From an uncultured Tissierellia bacterium (GTDB taxonomy: Bacteria > Bacillota > Clostridia > Tissierellales > Peptoniphilaceae), in NCBI GenBank assembly GCA_947253765.1, contig CAMYAK010000004.1:50193-114192 (forward strand): a stretch of DNA of 64,000 nucleotides, written 5' to 3'. The position numbers and the translations under genes are program-made. The notes below the pieces were generated by a model. The model saw only the letters and a program-made list of their open reading frames with translations. It was not told the DNA's origin and searched no databases. Below, in pieces: positions 7,504 to 14,938 of this stretch; position 1 is the first letter of the stretch, and each line of letters starts with the position of its first letter.

Positions 7504-10484
7504 TGACCCCTTTCTTTGGACACCTCATTAGGATTATATTTCTCAACCTGCCTTTCAACCTCTAACCCGTTCTTATCGTACCTTACTGTGGTCCTGGTCC
7601 CCTTGCCGTCATCGGTTGTTACGATCTTAGATCCGTCCCAGCCCGGGCTTGTCATCCTTGTTGCTCCGCCAGGGAGGGTTTCATAGATGGGCTGCAACCA
7701 GAAGCCAAGATTAGAATATTTTGTGGGGAGCTCAGTCTGCCAATCTGTCGGCAAAATTCCATTGAACTTGGAAGGATCATAAGGAGGCTTGCGCTTTATA
7801 AATGTTCTATAGCCCTTGAAAACATCAGGCGTTTTATCAGTTGCCAACAGGTTGTTCCTTGTATCAACAAGTTGGGAAACGTGGATATCGCATTCTTCCT
7901 TGGGCTCGGTCTCCTGGCTTACCAGGATTTTTTTTACAGGGTGGAGGCTGTCATATTTGCAGTATTTTCCGGGCTTCATACCCGAAGCTGTGCAGACCTC
8001 AACCTCATAGAGACCCTCAGGCTTTTCAAAAGCTGCTGCGGCCTTATCCTGATTTAGAATTTTGGCTATTCTTCCATAAAGGGATGCAGCTATAGATGAA
8101 TAGCCGTTAAGGGTGATCTGAGCATTGTCAGATCCCATCCAAACTGCTGTCGAATAGTAGGGGGTAACAGCGCAGGTCCAGAAGTCCCTGGGGCCATCTG
8201 TTGTACCGGTTTTGAGACCCAACTCAATTTTTGTTGACGGGGCAACCGATTTAGTGGTCGGCTTTTGAGCTACATTCATAAGCATGTCCAAAAGTTGATA
8301 GTTAACCCTGGGGTTAAGCACTTCATTGCTTACATGCTTATTTTCATAGTAAACCTTGCCTCGGTTATCAACGATCTTTGAGATAGCTGAGGACTTGATG
8401 TGGACGCCGTTATTTCCTATAGCCTGGTAGGCCTGAGCCATGTCCATGGTTGAAAGTCCGTAGGTGAGAGAGCCAAGAGCGGTTGACAGGTTTTCATCAT
8501 TAACTGAAGGATTCTCATTCTTGGTTATGAAATGGTCCCTCTCAGGATTCTCATGGTCAATGATCCCGTAGCGGGTCAAATATTCTTTAACAGTACTTAT
8601 CCCAACCTTGTCCATCCAGCGGACAGCAGGAGGGTTGTAGGAGTAGTAGAGGGCATCACGCATGGACATAATTCCATGGTAACGGCCGTCAACGTTCTGG
8701 GGCCAAGGCTTGCCGTCATGCATTTCAATTGGGGTGTCATCAACAGTGCTGCCCTGGTTGTAGCCAAGAGCTAAAGCGGCTGTATATTCCGATATAGGTT
8801 TTATAGAAGAACCGGGCTGACGGGGTTGAGAACTTGCACGGTTAATTCCTCTTTGTTCATCCTCATCCCTTCCGCCTATGCTGGCCCTGACCTCACCTGT
8901 CTTTGTATCAAGAATAGTGGCAGCAAATTGGGGCTGCTTGATACCCACTTCGTCTATGGTATAGTGCTCCCTGCCAATAACTAGGTTCCCTGAATTGTCC
9001 TTGCTGAACAGGGGGTATTCTGAATCTTTAAAATATTTTGCGGAAATCGTCACAGATCCGTCTTCATTTTTAGTTATATATTCTTCACCGATGGGGATGT
9101 TACCAATCCTATGTGTCCTCAAAATTCCTTGATTATCATAGGTGTAGTAATTGGGCGTAACGAGTCCCGAAGCTCGGCCACTGATGATACCGGGCTTTAT
9201 AGTGTAGGATCCGTCCTCATTTTCTTTGTATTCGTTCTTCTTTATGACAAGCTTATTGTCACCATTAAGTATATTGGAAGCCTTGTAGAACAGGACCTTT
9301 CCATTCTTGTTTATTATGTTTCCGCTCCTGTCTTTTTTTATGTTGAGGCTGAATGAGCTTGAGCCGCCGCCTTCAGTTTCATTAAAGACCTGGACAATCC
9401 TGGAGAAGGATTCCTGGAGCTTGGTTTGAAGATCATTGTCAATGGTGGAAGTTATGGTCAGACCGCCATAGAAAAGACGGTTTCTGGCTTCTTTTTCAGT
9501 CAGATTTTCTGAATCCATTATTATTTTCACAGCTTGTTTTCTTATAAGGTCAACAACATAACTTGATGCCATATCAGACTGCTTGCTGGGAGGATTTATA
9601 CTTGAAGCGACATTGAATTCTCGTGCTTTTTTATAGTCATCTTCACTTATGTATCCATTTTTCAACATCTGTTCAAGGACGTATTCGCTCCTGACATAGG
9701 CAGGGGAGTTATATACACATAAAAAGCGTTCGCCGTTTATAGTGGTTTCGCCCAGGACTTTTTCATCTGTTACCTGTGATGGCCTATATGTGCTGTATAG
9801 AGAGTACTTTGACGGGGCGGGGAGGACGCCGGCCAAGGTGGCACATTGGGCCAAGTTCAACTCACTGCATGGCTTTGAAAAATAGGTTTGGGCAGCTGCT
9901 TCAACGCCATATGCCTGCTGTCCGAAGAAAACCCTGTTTAAATAGGCTTCAAGAATTTTCTTTTTGGCTTCTTCTTTTCCCATAATTCCGGAAAGTTCAT
10001 CTTCCATCTTTACAGCCAAATACATTTCCTGGATTTTCCTTGTCCAGTTAACATCCCTATTAAGATAGACGTTTCTGGCAAGCTGCATAGTGATAGTGGA
10101 AGCACCCCTTAAATTTCCGTGGGTGAAAAGGTCCTTTAATGCAGTTATAACGCCCAGCCCGTCAACTCCGTTATGGGTCCAGAACCTCTTATCTTCTGCA
10201 GATATAAAGGCATTTATCATATTTTTAGGTATGTCTTTATATGGGACTATCTTCCTATATTCGGCAGTTTCTATCTGCTCAATAAGGTTGCCCTGGCTGT
10301 CAACAATTTTCGAGTTCTCACTCAAACCGCCCATAAGCTCTTCCGTATCAAGTTCCGGAGCCTCGGATGCTATTGCCAGCATGGAGCCCGCAAGGTAGCA
10401 GAATATTATAGCTAAAAATATTAAAAAACAAATTGCAAAGATCTGAAAAACCCTTATCAAATTTTTTGAAATTGTATTTTTCAC
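7500..10484 (-). CDS. Class A penicillin-binding protein (glycosyltransferase plus transpeptidase)
   Basis: Bifunctional membrane enzyme that polymerises glycan strands from lipid II and cross-links them. I place the start at the GTG at 10484, which follows TGGGAGG with five bases of spacing; an upstream GTG at 10505 lies in the leader. Of 994 residues: one membrane anchor (about 12-34), a GT51 domain with catalytic Glu97 in SAEDKRFW and RGASTITMQLARN, and a transpeptidase with Ser559 (PGSSIKP), SYNPP and KTGTTDG. Between them lies a long polar segment of about 145 residues with DGSYTIKPG/DGSVTISAK-type repeats. First gene of a minus-strand operon with the two-component pair. Closest to PBP1A/PonA. 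Confidence 0.95.
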   Translation of the reverse strand: MKNTISKNLIRVFQIFAICFLIFLAIIFCYLAGSMLAIASEAPELDTEELMGGLSENSKIVDSQGNLIEQIETAEYRKIVPYKDIPKNMINAFISAEDKRFWTHNGVDGLGVITALKDLFTHGNLRGASTITMQLARNVYLNRDVNWTRKIQEMYLAVKMEDELSGIMGKEEAKKKILEAYLNRVFFGQQAYGVEAAAQTYFSKPCSELNLAQCATLAGVLPAPSKYSLYSTYRPSQVTDEKVLGETTINGERFLCVYNSPAYVRSEYVLEQMLKNGYISEDDYKKAREFNVASSINPPSKQSDMASSYVVDLIRKQAVKIIMDSENLTEKEARNRLFYGGLTITSTIDNDLQTKLQESFSRIVQVFNETEGGGSSSFSLNIKKDRSGNIINKNGKVLFYKASNILNGDNKLVIKKNEYKENEDGSYTIKPGIISGRASGLVTPNYYTYDNQGILRTHRIGNIPIGEEYITKNEDGSVTISAKYFKDSEYPLFSKDNSGNLVIGREHYTIDEVGIKQPQFAATILDTKTGEVRASIGGRDEDEQRGINRASSQPRQPGSSIKPISEYTAALALGYNQGSTVDDTPIEMHDGKPWPQNVDGRYHGIMSMRDALYYSYNPPAVRWMDKVGISTVKEYLTRYGIIDHENPERDHFITKNENPSVNDENLSTALGSLTYGLSTMDMAQAYQAIGNNGVHIKSSAISKIVDNRGKVYYENKHVSNEVLNPRVNYQLLDMLMNVAQKPTTKSVAPSTKIELGLKTGTTDGPRDFWTCAVTPYYSTAVWMGSDNAQITLNGYSSIAASLYGRIAKILNQDKAAAAFEKPEGLYEVEVCTASGMKPGKYCKYDSLHPVKKILVSQETEPKEECDIHVSQLVDTRNNLLATDKTPDVFKGYRTFIKRKPPYDPSKFNGILPTDWQTELPTKYSNLGFWLQPIYETLPGGATRMTSPGWDGSKIVTTDDGKGTRTTVRYDKNGLEVERQVEKYNPNEVSKERGQ

Positions 10485-10514
10485 ATTAACCTCCCAAGTA
10501 AACACAGTTGCCTA

Positions 10515-10543
10515 ATTTTACCATAAATATATGTAATATATAA
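10515..10543 (-). promoter_or_regulatory. Candidate promoter of the PBP/two-component operon
   Basis: On the minus strand, TTATAT at 10543-10538, 17 bases, then TAAAAT at 10520-10515, about 31 bases before the GTG start. The -35 box is weak; the -10 box matches five of six. Confidence 0.35.
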
Positions 10544-10655
10544 AGCCGGACAAACGACAGCTTTGCCCAATTAATAAGGTCTATGATAGAATATTTCAAG
10601 TATTTGTAGTGAATAAGTGTGTCAGCTTTAAAATTGATTTGGAAGGATGAGGTCA

Positions 10656-11306
10656 ATGTCATATAATTCAATAGTTGACCAATCCGAGTTTAGGATTGAG
10701 ATAAAAAAATCCGAATTTATAGGAAGGGCATCGCCCGCACAAAGTGAAGAGCAGGCGGTAGGATTCATAAACGAGATCAAGGCTTTGGAAAGTCGGGCAA
10801 CTCACAATTGTTACTGCTACTCGATCGGTAGGCAGGCAAATTGCCGGAGATTTTCTGACGACGGAGAGCCCTCGGGAACTGCCGGCATGCCCATGCTTGA
10901 AACATGCAACCGGTTGGAACTTAGGAACTTAGTCCTTGTTGTGACCAGGTATTTCGGCGGAATAAAGCTTGGCGCTTCAGGCCTTATACGTGCATATAGG
11001 GCTGCGGCGACAGGGGCTTTGGAAACATCGGGAATAGTAAAATTCGAGAAATTTGCGGAAGTCAGGATATCTTTTCCCTATACGGTTCTCGGGAAACTCG
11101 ATTATTATAAAAATAACGAGATTTTCTATGAAAAGAAGAGGGACTTCGCAGAAAGGGTTGGCCTGGTTTGGTTAATTGAAGAGGGCCGGCTTGAAAAGGT
11201 CAAGAGCAACCTGTTTGAAATTTGCCAGGGGGATTTGTCCTGGGATGAGCTGGATCGGCGCTTTTATCCTGAGGATATTGCAACAAGGGGAATAAGTGTG
11301 ATTTAA
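10656..11306 (+). CDS. yigZ: YigZ/IMPACT family protein (UPF0029 + DUF1949)
   Basis: Conserved two-domain protein related to eukaryotic IMPACT, thought to act around translation or nucleic acids; the biochemical role is not settled. The N-terminal UPF0029 domain shows IKKSEFIGRASP, then THNCYCYSIG, the conserved SDDGEPSGTAGMPML block and VLVVTRYFGGIKLGASGLIRAY. A DUF1949-like C-terminal domain follows (about 140-205). I chose the ATG at 10656 (216 residues) because the GGAAGG site at 10641-10646 is nine bases before it; the ATG at 10647 touches that site. Transcribed divergently from the PBP operon. Confidence 0.88.
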   Translation: MSYNSIVDQSEFRIEIKKSEFIGRASPAQSEEQAVGFINEIKALESRATHNCYCYSIGRQANCRRFSDDGEPSGTAGMPMLETCNRLELRNLVLVVTRYFGGIKLGASGLIRAYRAAATGALETSGIVKFEKFAEVRISFPYTVLGKLDYYKNNEIFYEKKRDFAERVGLVWLIEEGRLEKVKSNLFEICQGDLSWDELDRRFYPEDIATRGISVI

Positions 11307-11321
11307 TATTGAAATTACATT

Positions 11322-11350
11322 TTGAATTTTTTAGATTTATTAATTATATA
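11322..11350 (+). promoter_or_regulatory. Candidate promoter of yebC
   Basis: TTGAAT at 11322-11327, 17-base spacer, TATATA at 11345-11350. The -10 box falls inside the first unit of a tandem repeat, so a second TATATA occurs at 11364-11369. Confidence 0.4.
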
Positions 11351-11373
11351 GAAATTTATTACTTATATAGAAA
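11336..11373. repeat. Tandem 19-bp direct repeat upstream of yebC
   Basis: Two adjoining 19-base units, 11336-11354 and 11355-11373, of the form TTTATTAATTATATAGAAA, differ at one position (A to C at the eighth base). The second unit ends at the AGAGG ribosome binding site of yebC. Confidence 0.85.
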
Positions 11374-11382
11374 GAGGTTATT

Positions 11383-12102
11383 ATGTCCGGACATAACAAG
11401 TGGAGCAAGGTAAAGAATGTTAAGGGCAAGGAAGATGCAAAAAAAGCCAAGATTTTTACAAAAATGAGCAGGACCATAATGGTCGCCGTTAGAGAGGGTG
11501 GAGCTGATCCCGAGTATAATGCGGCACTAAAGACTGCCATAGAAAAAGCCAAGGCTGAGAACATGCCCAATGACAACATAGACAGGGCAATAAAAAAAGG
11601 TGCCGGGGACATTGACGGCCAGGAGTTTGTCAATATGACCTATGAGGGTTATGGCCCATCCGGCGTAGCCATTATTGTTGAGTGTCTGACTGATAACAAA
11701 AACAGGACTGCCGGGGATGTCCGCTATCTTTTCGATAAAAACGGCGGAAATCTGGGGAGCCCCGGATCTGTTACATTTCAGTTTGATTATAAAGGCATCT
11801 TGGTCACCGATGAAAAAGAAAAAAGTGAAGACGATGTCATGATGGACGCCCTGGAATCAGGAGCAGATGATGTAAAAAAAGAAGATGAATGTTACGTTAT
11901 TACAAGTGAAAGCTCCAACTTTTCGTCAGTTAGGGACAGCCTTAGCGAGAAAGGATATAACTTCGTTATGGCCCAGGTGGGATACCTGCCCAAAAATACG
12001 GTAAAAGTTACTGATGAAGTTAAAGAACAGGTATTAAAATTAATAGATGACCTGGAAGACCACGATGATGTTCAAGATGTTTATTCCAACCTGGAAGATT
12101 AG
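11383..12102 (+). CDS. yebC: YebC/PmpR family protein
   Basis: Widely conserved cytoplasmic three-domain protein. Family members have been described as DNA-binding regulators and, for the YebC2/TACO1 group, as factors that relieve ribosome stalling. The N terminus is canonical: SGHNKWSKVKNVKG, then KAKIFTKMSRTI and NAALKTAIEKAKAENMPNDNIDRAIKKG; the second domain has YEGYGPSGVAIIVECLTDNKNRT. The 239 residues are typical, with an acidic C terminus. ATG follows AGAGG. Eight bases before lgt, so the two are probably co-transcribed. Which of the two proposed functions applies cannot be read here. Confidence 0.95.
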   Translation: MSGHNKWSKVKNVKGKEDAKKAKIFTKMSRTIMVAVREGGADPEYNAALKTAIEKAKAENMPNDNIDRAIKKGAGDIDGQEFVNMTYEGYGPSGVAIIVECLTDNKNRTAGDVRYLFDKNGGNLGSPGSVTFQFDYKGILVTDEKEKSEDDVMMDALESGADDVKKEDECYVITSESSNFSSVRDSLSEKGYNFVMAQVGYLPKNTVKVTDEVKEQVLKLIDDLEDHDDVQDVYSNLED

Positions 12103-12110
12103 GTCTGAAT

Positions 12111-12899
12111 ATGGAATATAAAGGAAACGGGGTGGCCCTGACCCTATTTGGACTGGAAGTGCGCTGGTATGCGATCTTTATAGTTACAGGAATGATGCTG
12201 GCCGTAAAACTGCTTTCAAGGGAGATGAAAAGACGGGGGATGGACCCTGAAAAGGCCTATGATCTGGCAATGGTAATCCTGCCCGCAGGAATTATAGGCG
12301 CCAGGTTATGGTATGTGATTTTTGAGTTTCAGAGATTTAACAGCTTTATTGACATAATAAATCTTAGAAACGGGGGCTTGGCAATCCAGGGAGGACTTAT
12401 GGGAGCTGCTATTGCAGCCCTAATTTTTGCAAAGGTCAAGTCATATTCTTTTTTAAGGCTATCAGATATGGTCTTTCCCTATGTGGCCCTGGCCCAATCC
12501 ATAGGAAGATGGGGGAATTTCACCAACAATGAGGCTCACGGGGGACCGACAAACCTGCCATGGGCTTTAAAAATTGGCGGAGAGACCTACCACCCGACTT
12601 TTTTATATGAGTCCTTGGGGGACCTACTGATCTTTGCTTTCCTATATTACTACACAAGGAAAAAGCTCAAGGTTGATGGCCAGGTTACCATGCTCTATTT
12701 GGTCCTATATGGAGCCTTGAGATTTTTTGTCGAAGGACTTAGGACGGATAGCTTATATTGGGGGAACATAAGGGTCGCTCAAGCACTTTCAATAATAGGA
12801 ATTGTGATAGGGCTTGCAGGACTTATAGCCCTGTCTTCAAAAGAGGCTAATGCCCATATTCCGGGAAAAAGTCCAATAAATGAAAATAATATTGAATAG
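12111..12899 (+). CDS. lgt: Prolipoprotein diacylglyceryl transferase
   Basis: Inner-membrane enzyme that transfers diacylglycerol from phosphatidylglycerol to the lipobox cysteine of prelipoproteins. The 262 residues contain about seven membrane segments. The Lgt signature is present as GRWGNFTNNEAHGG, preceded by the conserved GARLWYVIFE and NGGLAIQGGLMGA segments, with HPTFLYES and EGLRTDSL further on. ATG start eight bases after yebC. Substrates in this window include the zinc-binding lipoprotein ZnuA and the lipoprotein at 58441. A terminator follows at 12929. Confidence 0.96.
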   Translation: MEYKGNGVALTLFGLEVRWYAIFIVTGMMLAVKLLSREMKRRGMDPEKAYDLAMVILPAGIIGARLWYVIFEFQRFNSFIDIINLRNGGLAIQGGLMGAAIAALIFAKVKSYSFLRLSDMVFPYVALAQSIGRWGNFTNNEAHGGPTNLPWALKIGGETYHPTFLYESLGDLLIFAFLYYYTRKKLKVDGQVTMLYLVLYGALRFFVEGLRTDSLYWGNIRVAQALSIIGIVIGLAGLIALSSKEANAHIPGKSPINENNIE

Positions 12900-12928
12900 A
12901 ATATAGTTAGTTCTAATAAATAAGAAAA

Positions 12929-12979
12929 CGCCGGTTGAGGAATGATCATAATTGATCTCTTCAGCCGGCGAATTTTTTT
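12929..12979 (+). terminator. Rho-independent terminator after lgt
   Basis: A 13-pair stem starting CGCCGG at 12929 and ending CCGGCG at 12970, with two G-T wobbles, followed by AATTTTTTTG. It separates yebC-lgt from the division cluster. Confidence 0.9.
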
Positions 12980-12990
12980 GCCTAAAATCC

Positions 12991-13019
12991 TTGCTATTCC
13001 CATAAACTTCCACTAAAAT
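12991..13019 (+). promoter_or_regulatory. Promoter of the mraZ/dcw operon
   Basis: TTGCTA at 12991-12996, exact 17-base spacer, TAAAAT at 13014-13019. The predicted transcription start near 13026 lies directly before the MraZ boxes. It sits between the lgt terminator and mraZ, as expected for the start of a new unit. Confidence 0.75.
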
Positions 13020-13028
13020 GTTAGTTAG

Positions 13029-13063
13029 GTGGAGAAAAGTGGAATAAAGTGGAGGAAAGTGGG
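13029..13063 (+). promoter_or_regulatory. Four phased MraZ operator boxes
   Basis: GTGGA at 13029, 13039 and 13049, and GTGGG at 13059, each separated by five A-rich bases, giving an exact 10-bp period. This matches the G-rich direct repeats with five-base spacers that MraZ is known to bind in its own promoter region. The boxes cover the start of transcription and the mraZ ribosome binding site, so MraZ binding should block initiation of the whole cluster. Confidence 0.85.
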
Positions 13064-13065
13064 AA

Positions 13066-13503
13066 ATGTTCATTGGCGAGTACCAACACAATGTGGACAG
13101 TAAGGGCAGGGTCAGTTTGCCTGTCCGTTTTCGCGATGAGATTTCCAAACCCTTCTACATAACAAGGGGGATGGAACACTGCCTCTTTATTTACGACCAG
13201 GAAGAGTGGAAGAAGATGGATGAAAAGATCCGTGGACTCAGGCTGACCGCCAAGGCTGCCAGGTCATTTTCACGTCTGTTCTACGCCGGGGCAATGGAAG
13301 TGGGTCTCGATAAGCAGGGTCGATTCGTTATTCCTCCCCACCTGAGATCTTTTGCGGATATTGAAAAGGAAGTTGTCCTTATCGGGGTCTCCGACAGGAT
13401 TGAAGTATGGTCAAAGGAAGCCTGGGATTCTTATATGGGTAGTGATTCCATGAATTACGATGACCTGACAGAAGAACTTGACCAGATGGATCTTGACCTA
13501 TAA
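13066..13503 (+). CDS. mraZ: Transcriptional regulator MraZ
   Basis: DNA-binding repressor of the division and cell wall cluster; it assembles as a ring of AbrB-like domains. The 145 residues contain the two expected repeats, each with a DxKGR-like motif: NVDSKGRVSLPVRFRD near residue 10 and GLDKQGRFVIPPHLR near residue 80. The N terminus MFIGEYQHNVD is typical. ATG lies ten bases after GGAGG, which itself belongs to the third MraZ box. First gene of the cluster, 10 bases before rsmH. Autoregulation is strongly supported by the four phased boxes. Confidence 0.97.
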   Translation: MFIGEYQHNVDSKGRVSLPVRFRDEISKPFYITRGMEHCLFIYDQEEWKKMDEKIRGLRLTAKAARSFSRLFYAGAMEVGLDKQGRFVIPPHLRSFADIEKEVVLIGVSDRIEVWSKEAWDSYMGSDSMNYDDLTEELDQMDLDL

Positions 13504-13513
13504 GGAGGCCGAT

Positions 13514-14452
13514 ATGGAATTCAAACATGTACCGGTTCTTCTTAAGGAAAGCATAGAAGGCCTAAATATAGATGAAAACGGCACCTATGTTGACTGCACT
13601 GTTGGAGCCGGCGGTCATTCCAAGGAAATCCTCAAAAGACTGACAAAGGGAAAGCTCATAGCCATCGATCAGGATGCCGAGGCTTTAGACGCCGCAAAGG
13701 TGAATCTGGCCCAATGGGCCGGGCAAGTAGACTTTGTTCATTCCAATTTCAGTAGGTTGGACGAGATACTAAGAGATAAGAATATTGACAAGGTTGACGG
13801 GATTCTAATGGATATTGGTGTTTCATCCTACCAGCTTGACCGTGATGAGAGGGGGTTTTCCTATCATGCCGAGGCTCAACTTGACATGAGGATGGATGCC
13901 GAGGCGGATATTCCCACTGCAGCGGACATAATAAATTCATATGACCTGGAAGGACTCAGCCGCATTTTTTATGACTATGGTGAGGAAAGATGGTCAAAGA
14001 GAATAGCAGAGTTCATAGTCAATGAAAGAGTTAACAAGAAGATAAAAACAACCGGGGACCTGGTTGAAATTATAAAAAAGGCTGTTCCAAAAAAAGCCAG
14101 GATGGATAAGCATCCCGCAAGAAAAGTTTTTCAAGCTTTAAGAATTGAAGTAAACGGGGAGTTGAAAGTTCTTGAAGAGGGCTTGAGACAGGCTGTAAAA
14201 AATTTAGCTGTCGGCGGAAGGCTTTGCATAATCGATTTTCATTCATTAGAAGATCGAATAGTTAAAGAACTTTTTAGAGAGATGGCTTCAGACTGCATAT
14301 GCCCTCCGGGACTTCCGGTCTGCATTTGTAACCATAAGAAAGAAGTACGTTTAGTAAATAGAAAACCAATTGTACCCGGGGAAGGAGAAATAAGGAATAA
14401 CCCAAGGGCCAGGTCGGCAAAGCTCAGAATAGTGGAAAAATTGGAGGATTAA
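13514..14452 (+). CDS. rsmH: 16S rRNA (cytosine1402-N4)-methyltransferase
   Basis: SAM-dependent methylation of C1402 in the decoding centre of 16S rRNA. N terminus MEFKHVPVLLKESIEGL, SAM site YVDCTVGAGGHSKEIL, then DGILMDIGVSSYQLD and HPARKVFQALRIEVN, and the C-terminal IDFHSLEDRIVKE, all diagnostic. I chose the ATG at 13514, five bases after AAGGAGG, rather than an in-frame ATG at 13478 inside mraZ. 312 residues, as expected. Its stop touches the ATG of ftsL. Confidence 0.97.
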   Translation: MEFKHVPVLLKESIEGLNIDENGTYVDCTVGAGGHSKEILKRLTKGKLIAIDQDAEALDAAKVNLAQWAGQVDFVHSNFSRLDEILRDKNIDKVDGILMDIGVSSYQLDRDERGFSYHAEAQLDMRMDAEADIPTAADIINSYDLEGLSRIFYDYGEERWSKRIAEFIVNERVNKKIKTTGDLVEIIKKAVPKKARMDKHPARKVFQALRIEVNGELKVLEEGLRQAVKNLAVGGRLCIIDFHSLEDRIVKELFREMASDCICPPGLPVCICNHKKEVRLVNRKPIVPGEGEIRNNPRARSAKLRIVEKLED

Positions 14453-14902
14453 ATGAGCGTGGCAGCAAGAGAGCTTGTGAAGGAAATGCCGGTTCAGAGA
14501 AGACGTTTAGTTCCGGTTGAGCTCAATCAAAAACAGACATATATAAAAAGTATAAAAAAACAGAAAAGCCTTAAAATCTCTTTAAAGCTTGCTCTACCGG
14601 TTGCGCTTTTATTTGTATTCATGAGTTTGCTTATTCTAAATCTGATGGGCTATAATGAAGTGTCAATAGCTCAGAGAAACAGCAGAAAATTGACCGGCTC
14701 GATAACATCTTTAAAAGCTGAGCAGGATTATTACAAGATGCAGTTGGCACCTTATGTCAGCCCGGAATATGTTGCCAGACAGGCTAATGAGCGTTTGGGA
14801 ATGATCATACCGGAAGAAAAAGACCTTATGATTCTTAACGGCAATGATATGGAAAGCCAAAGTCCAAAGTTGGCTAAGAGCCCGGAAGCTGCAAAGGAAT
14901 AA
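14453..14902 (+). CDS. ftsL: FtsL-like cell division protein
   Basis: Small bitopic septal protein that forms a complex with FtsQ/DivIB and DivIC. Sequence similarity is weak, as usual for FtsL, but the layout fits: a basic cytoplasmic N terminus of about 45 residues, one membrane segment (about 46-67, ALPVALLFVFMSLLIL), then a coiled-coil stretch (about 75-105, rich in heptad Leu/Ile with RNSRKLTGSITSLKAEQ) and a VARQANERLGM segment like that of FtsL/DivIC proteins. 149 residues. The position between rsmH and ftsI is the standard place for ftsL. ATG directly follows the rsmH stop, with GGAGG upstream. Confidence 0.85.
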   Translation: MSVAARELVKEMPVQRRRLVPVELNQKQTYIKSIKKQKSLKISLKLALPVALLFVFMSLLILNLMGYNEVSIAQRNSRKLTGSITSLKAEQDYYKMQLAPYVSPEYVARQANERLGMIIPEEKDLMILNGNDMESQSPKLAKSPEAAKE

Positions 14903-14938
14903 ACTTACATATAACTGAAACCGGGTGAGATAGGCATT

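Noticed and set aside
13478..13513. Upstream ATG that would make RsmH overlap mraZ.
   Set aside because: The AAGGAGG site and the conserved N terminus support the ATG at 13514.
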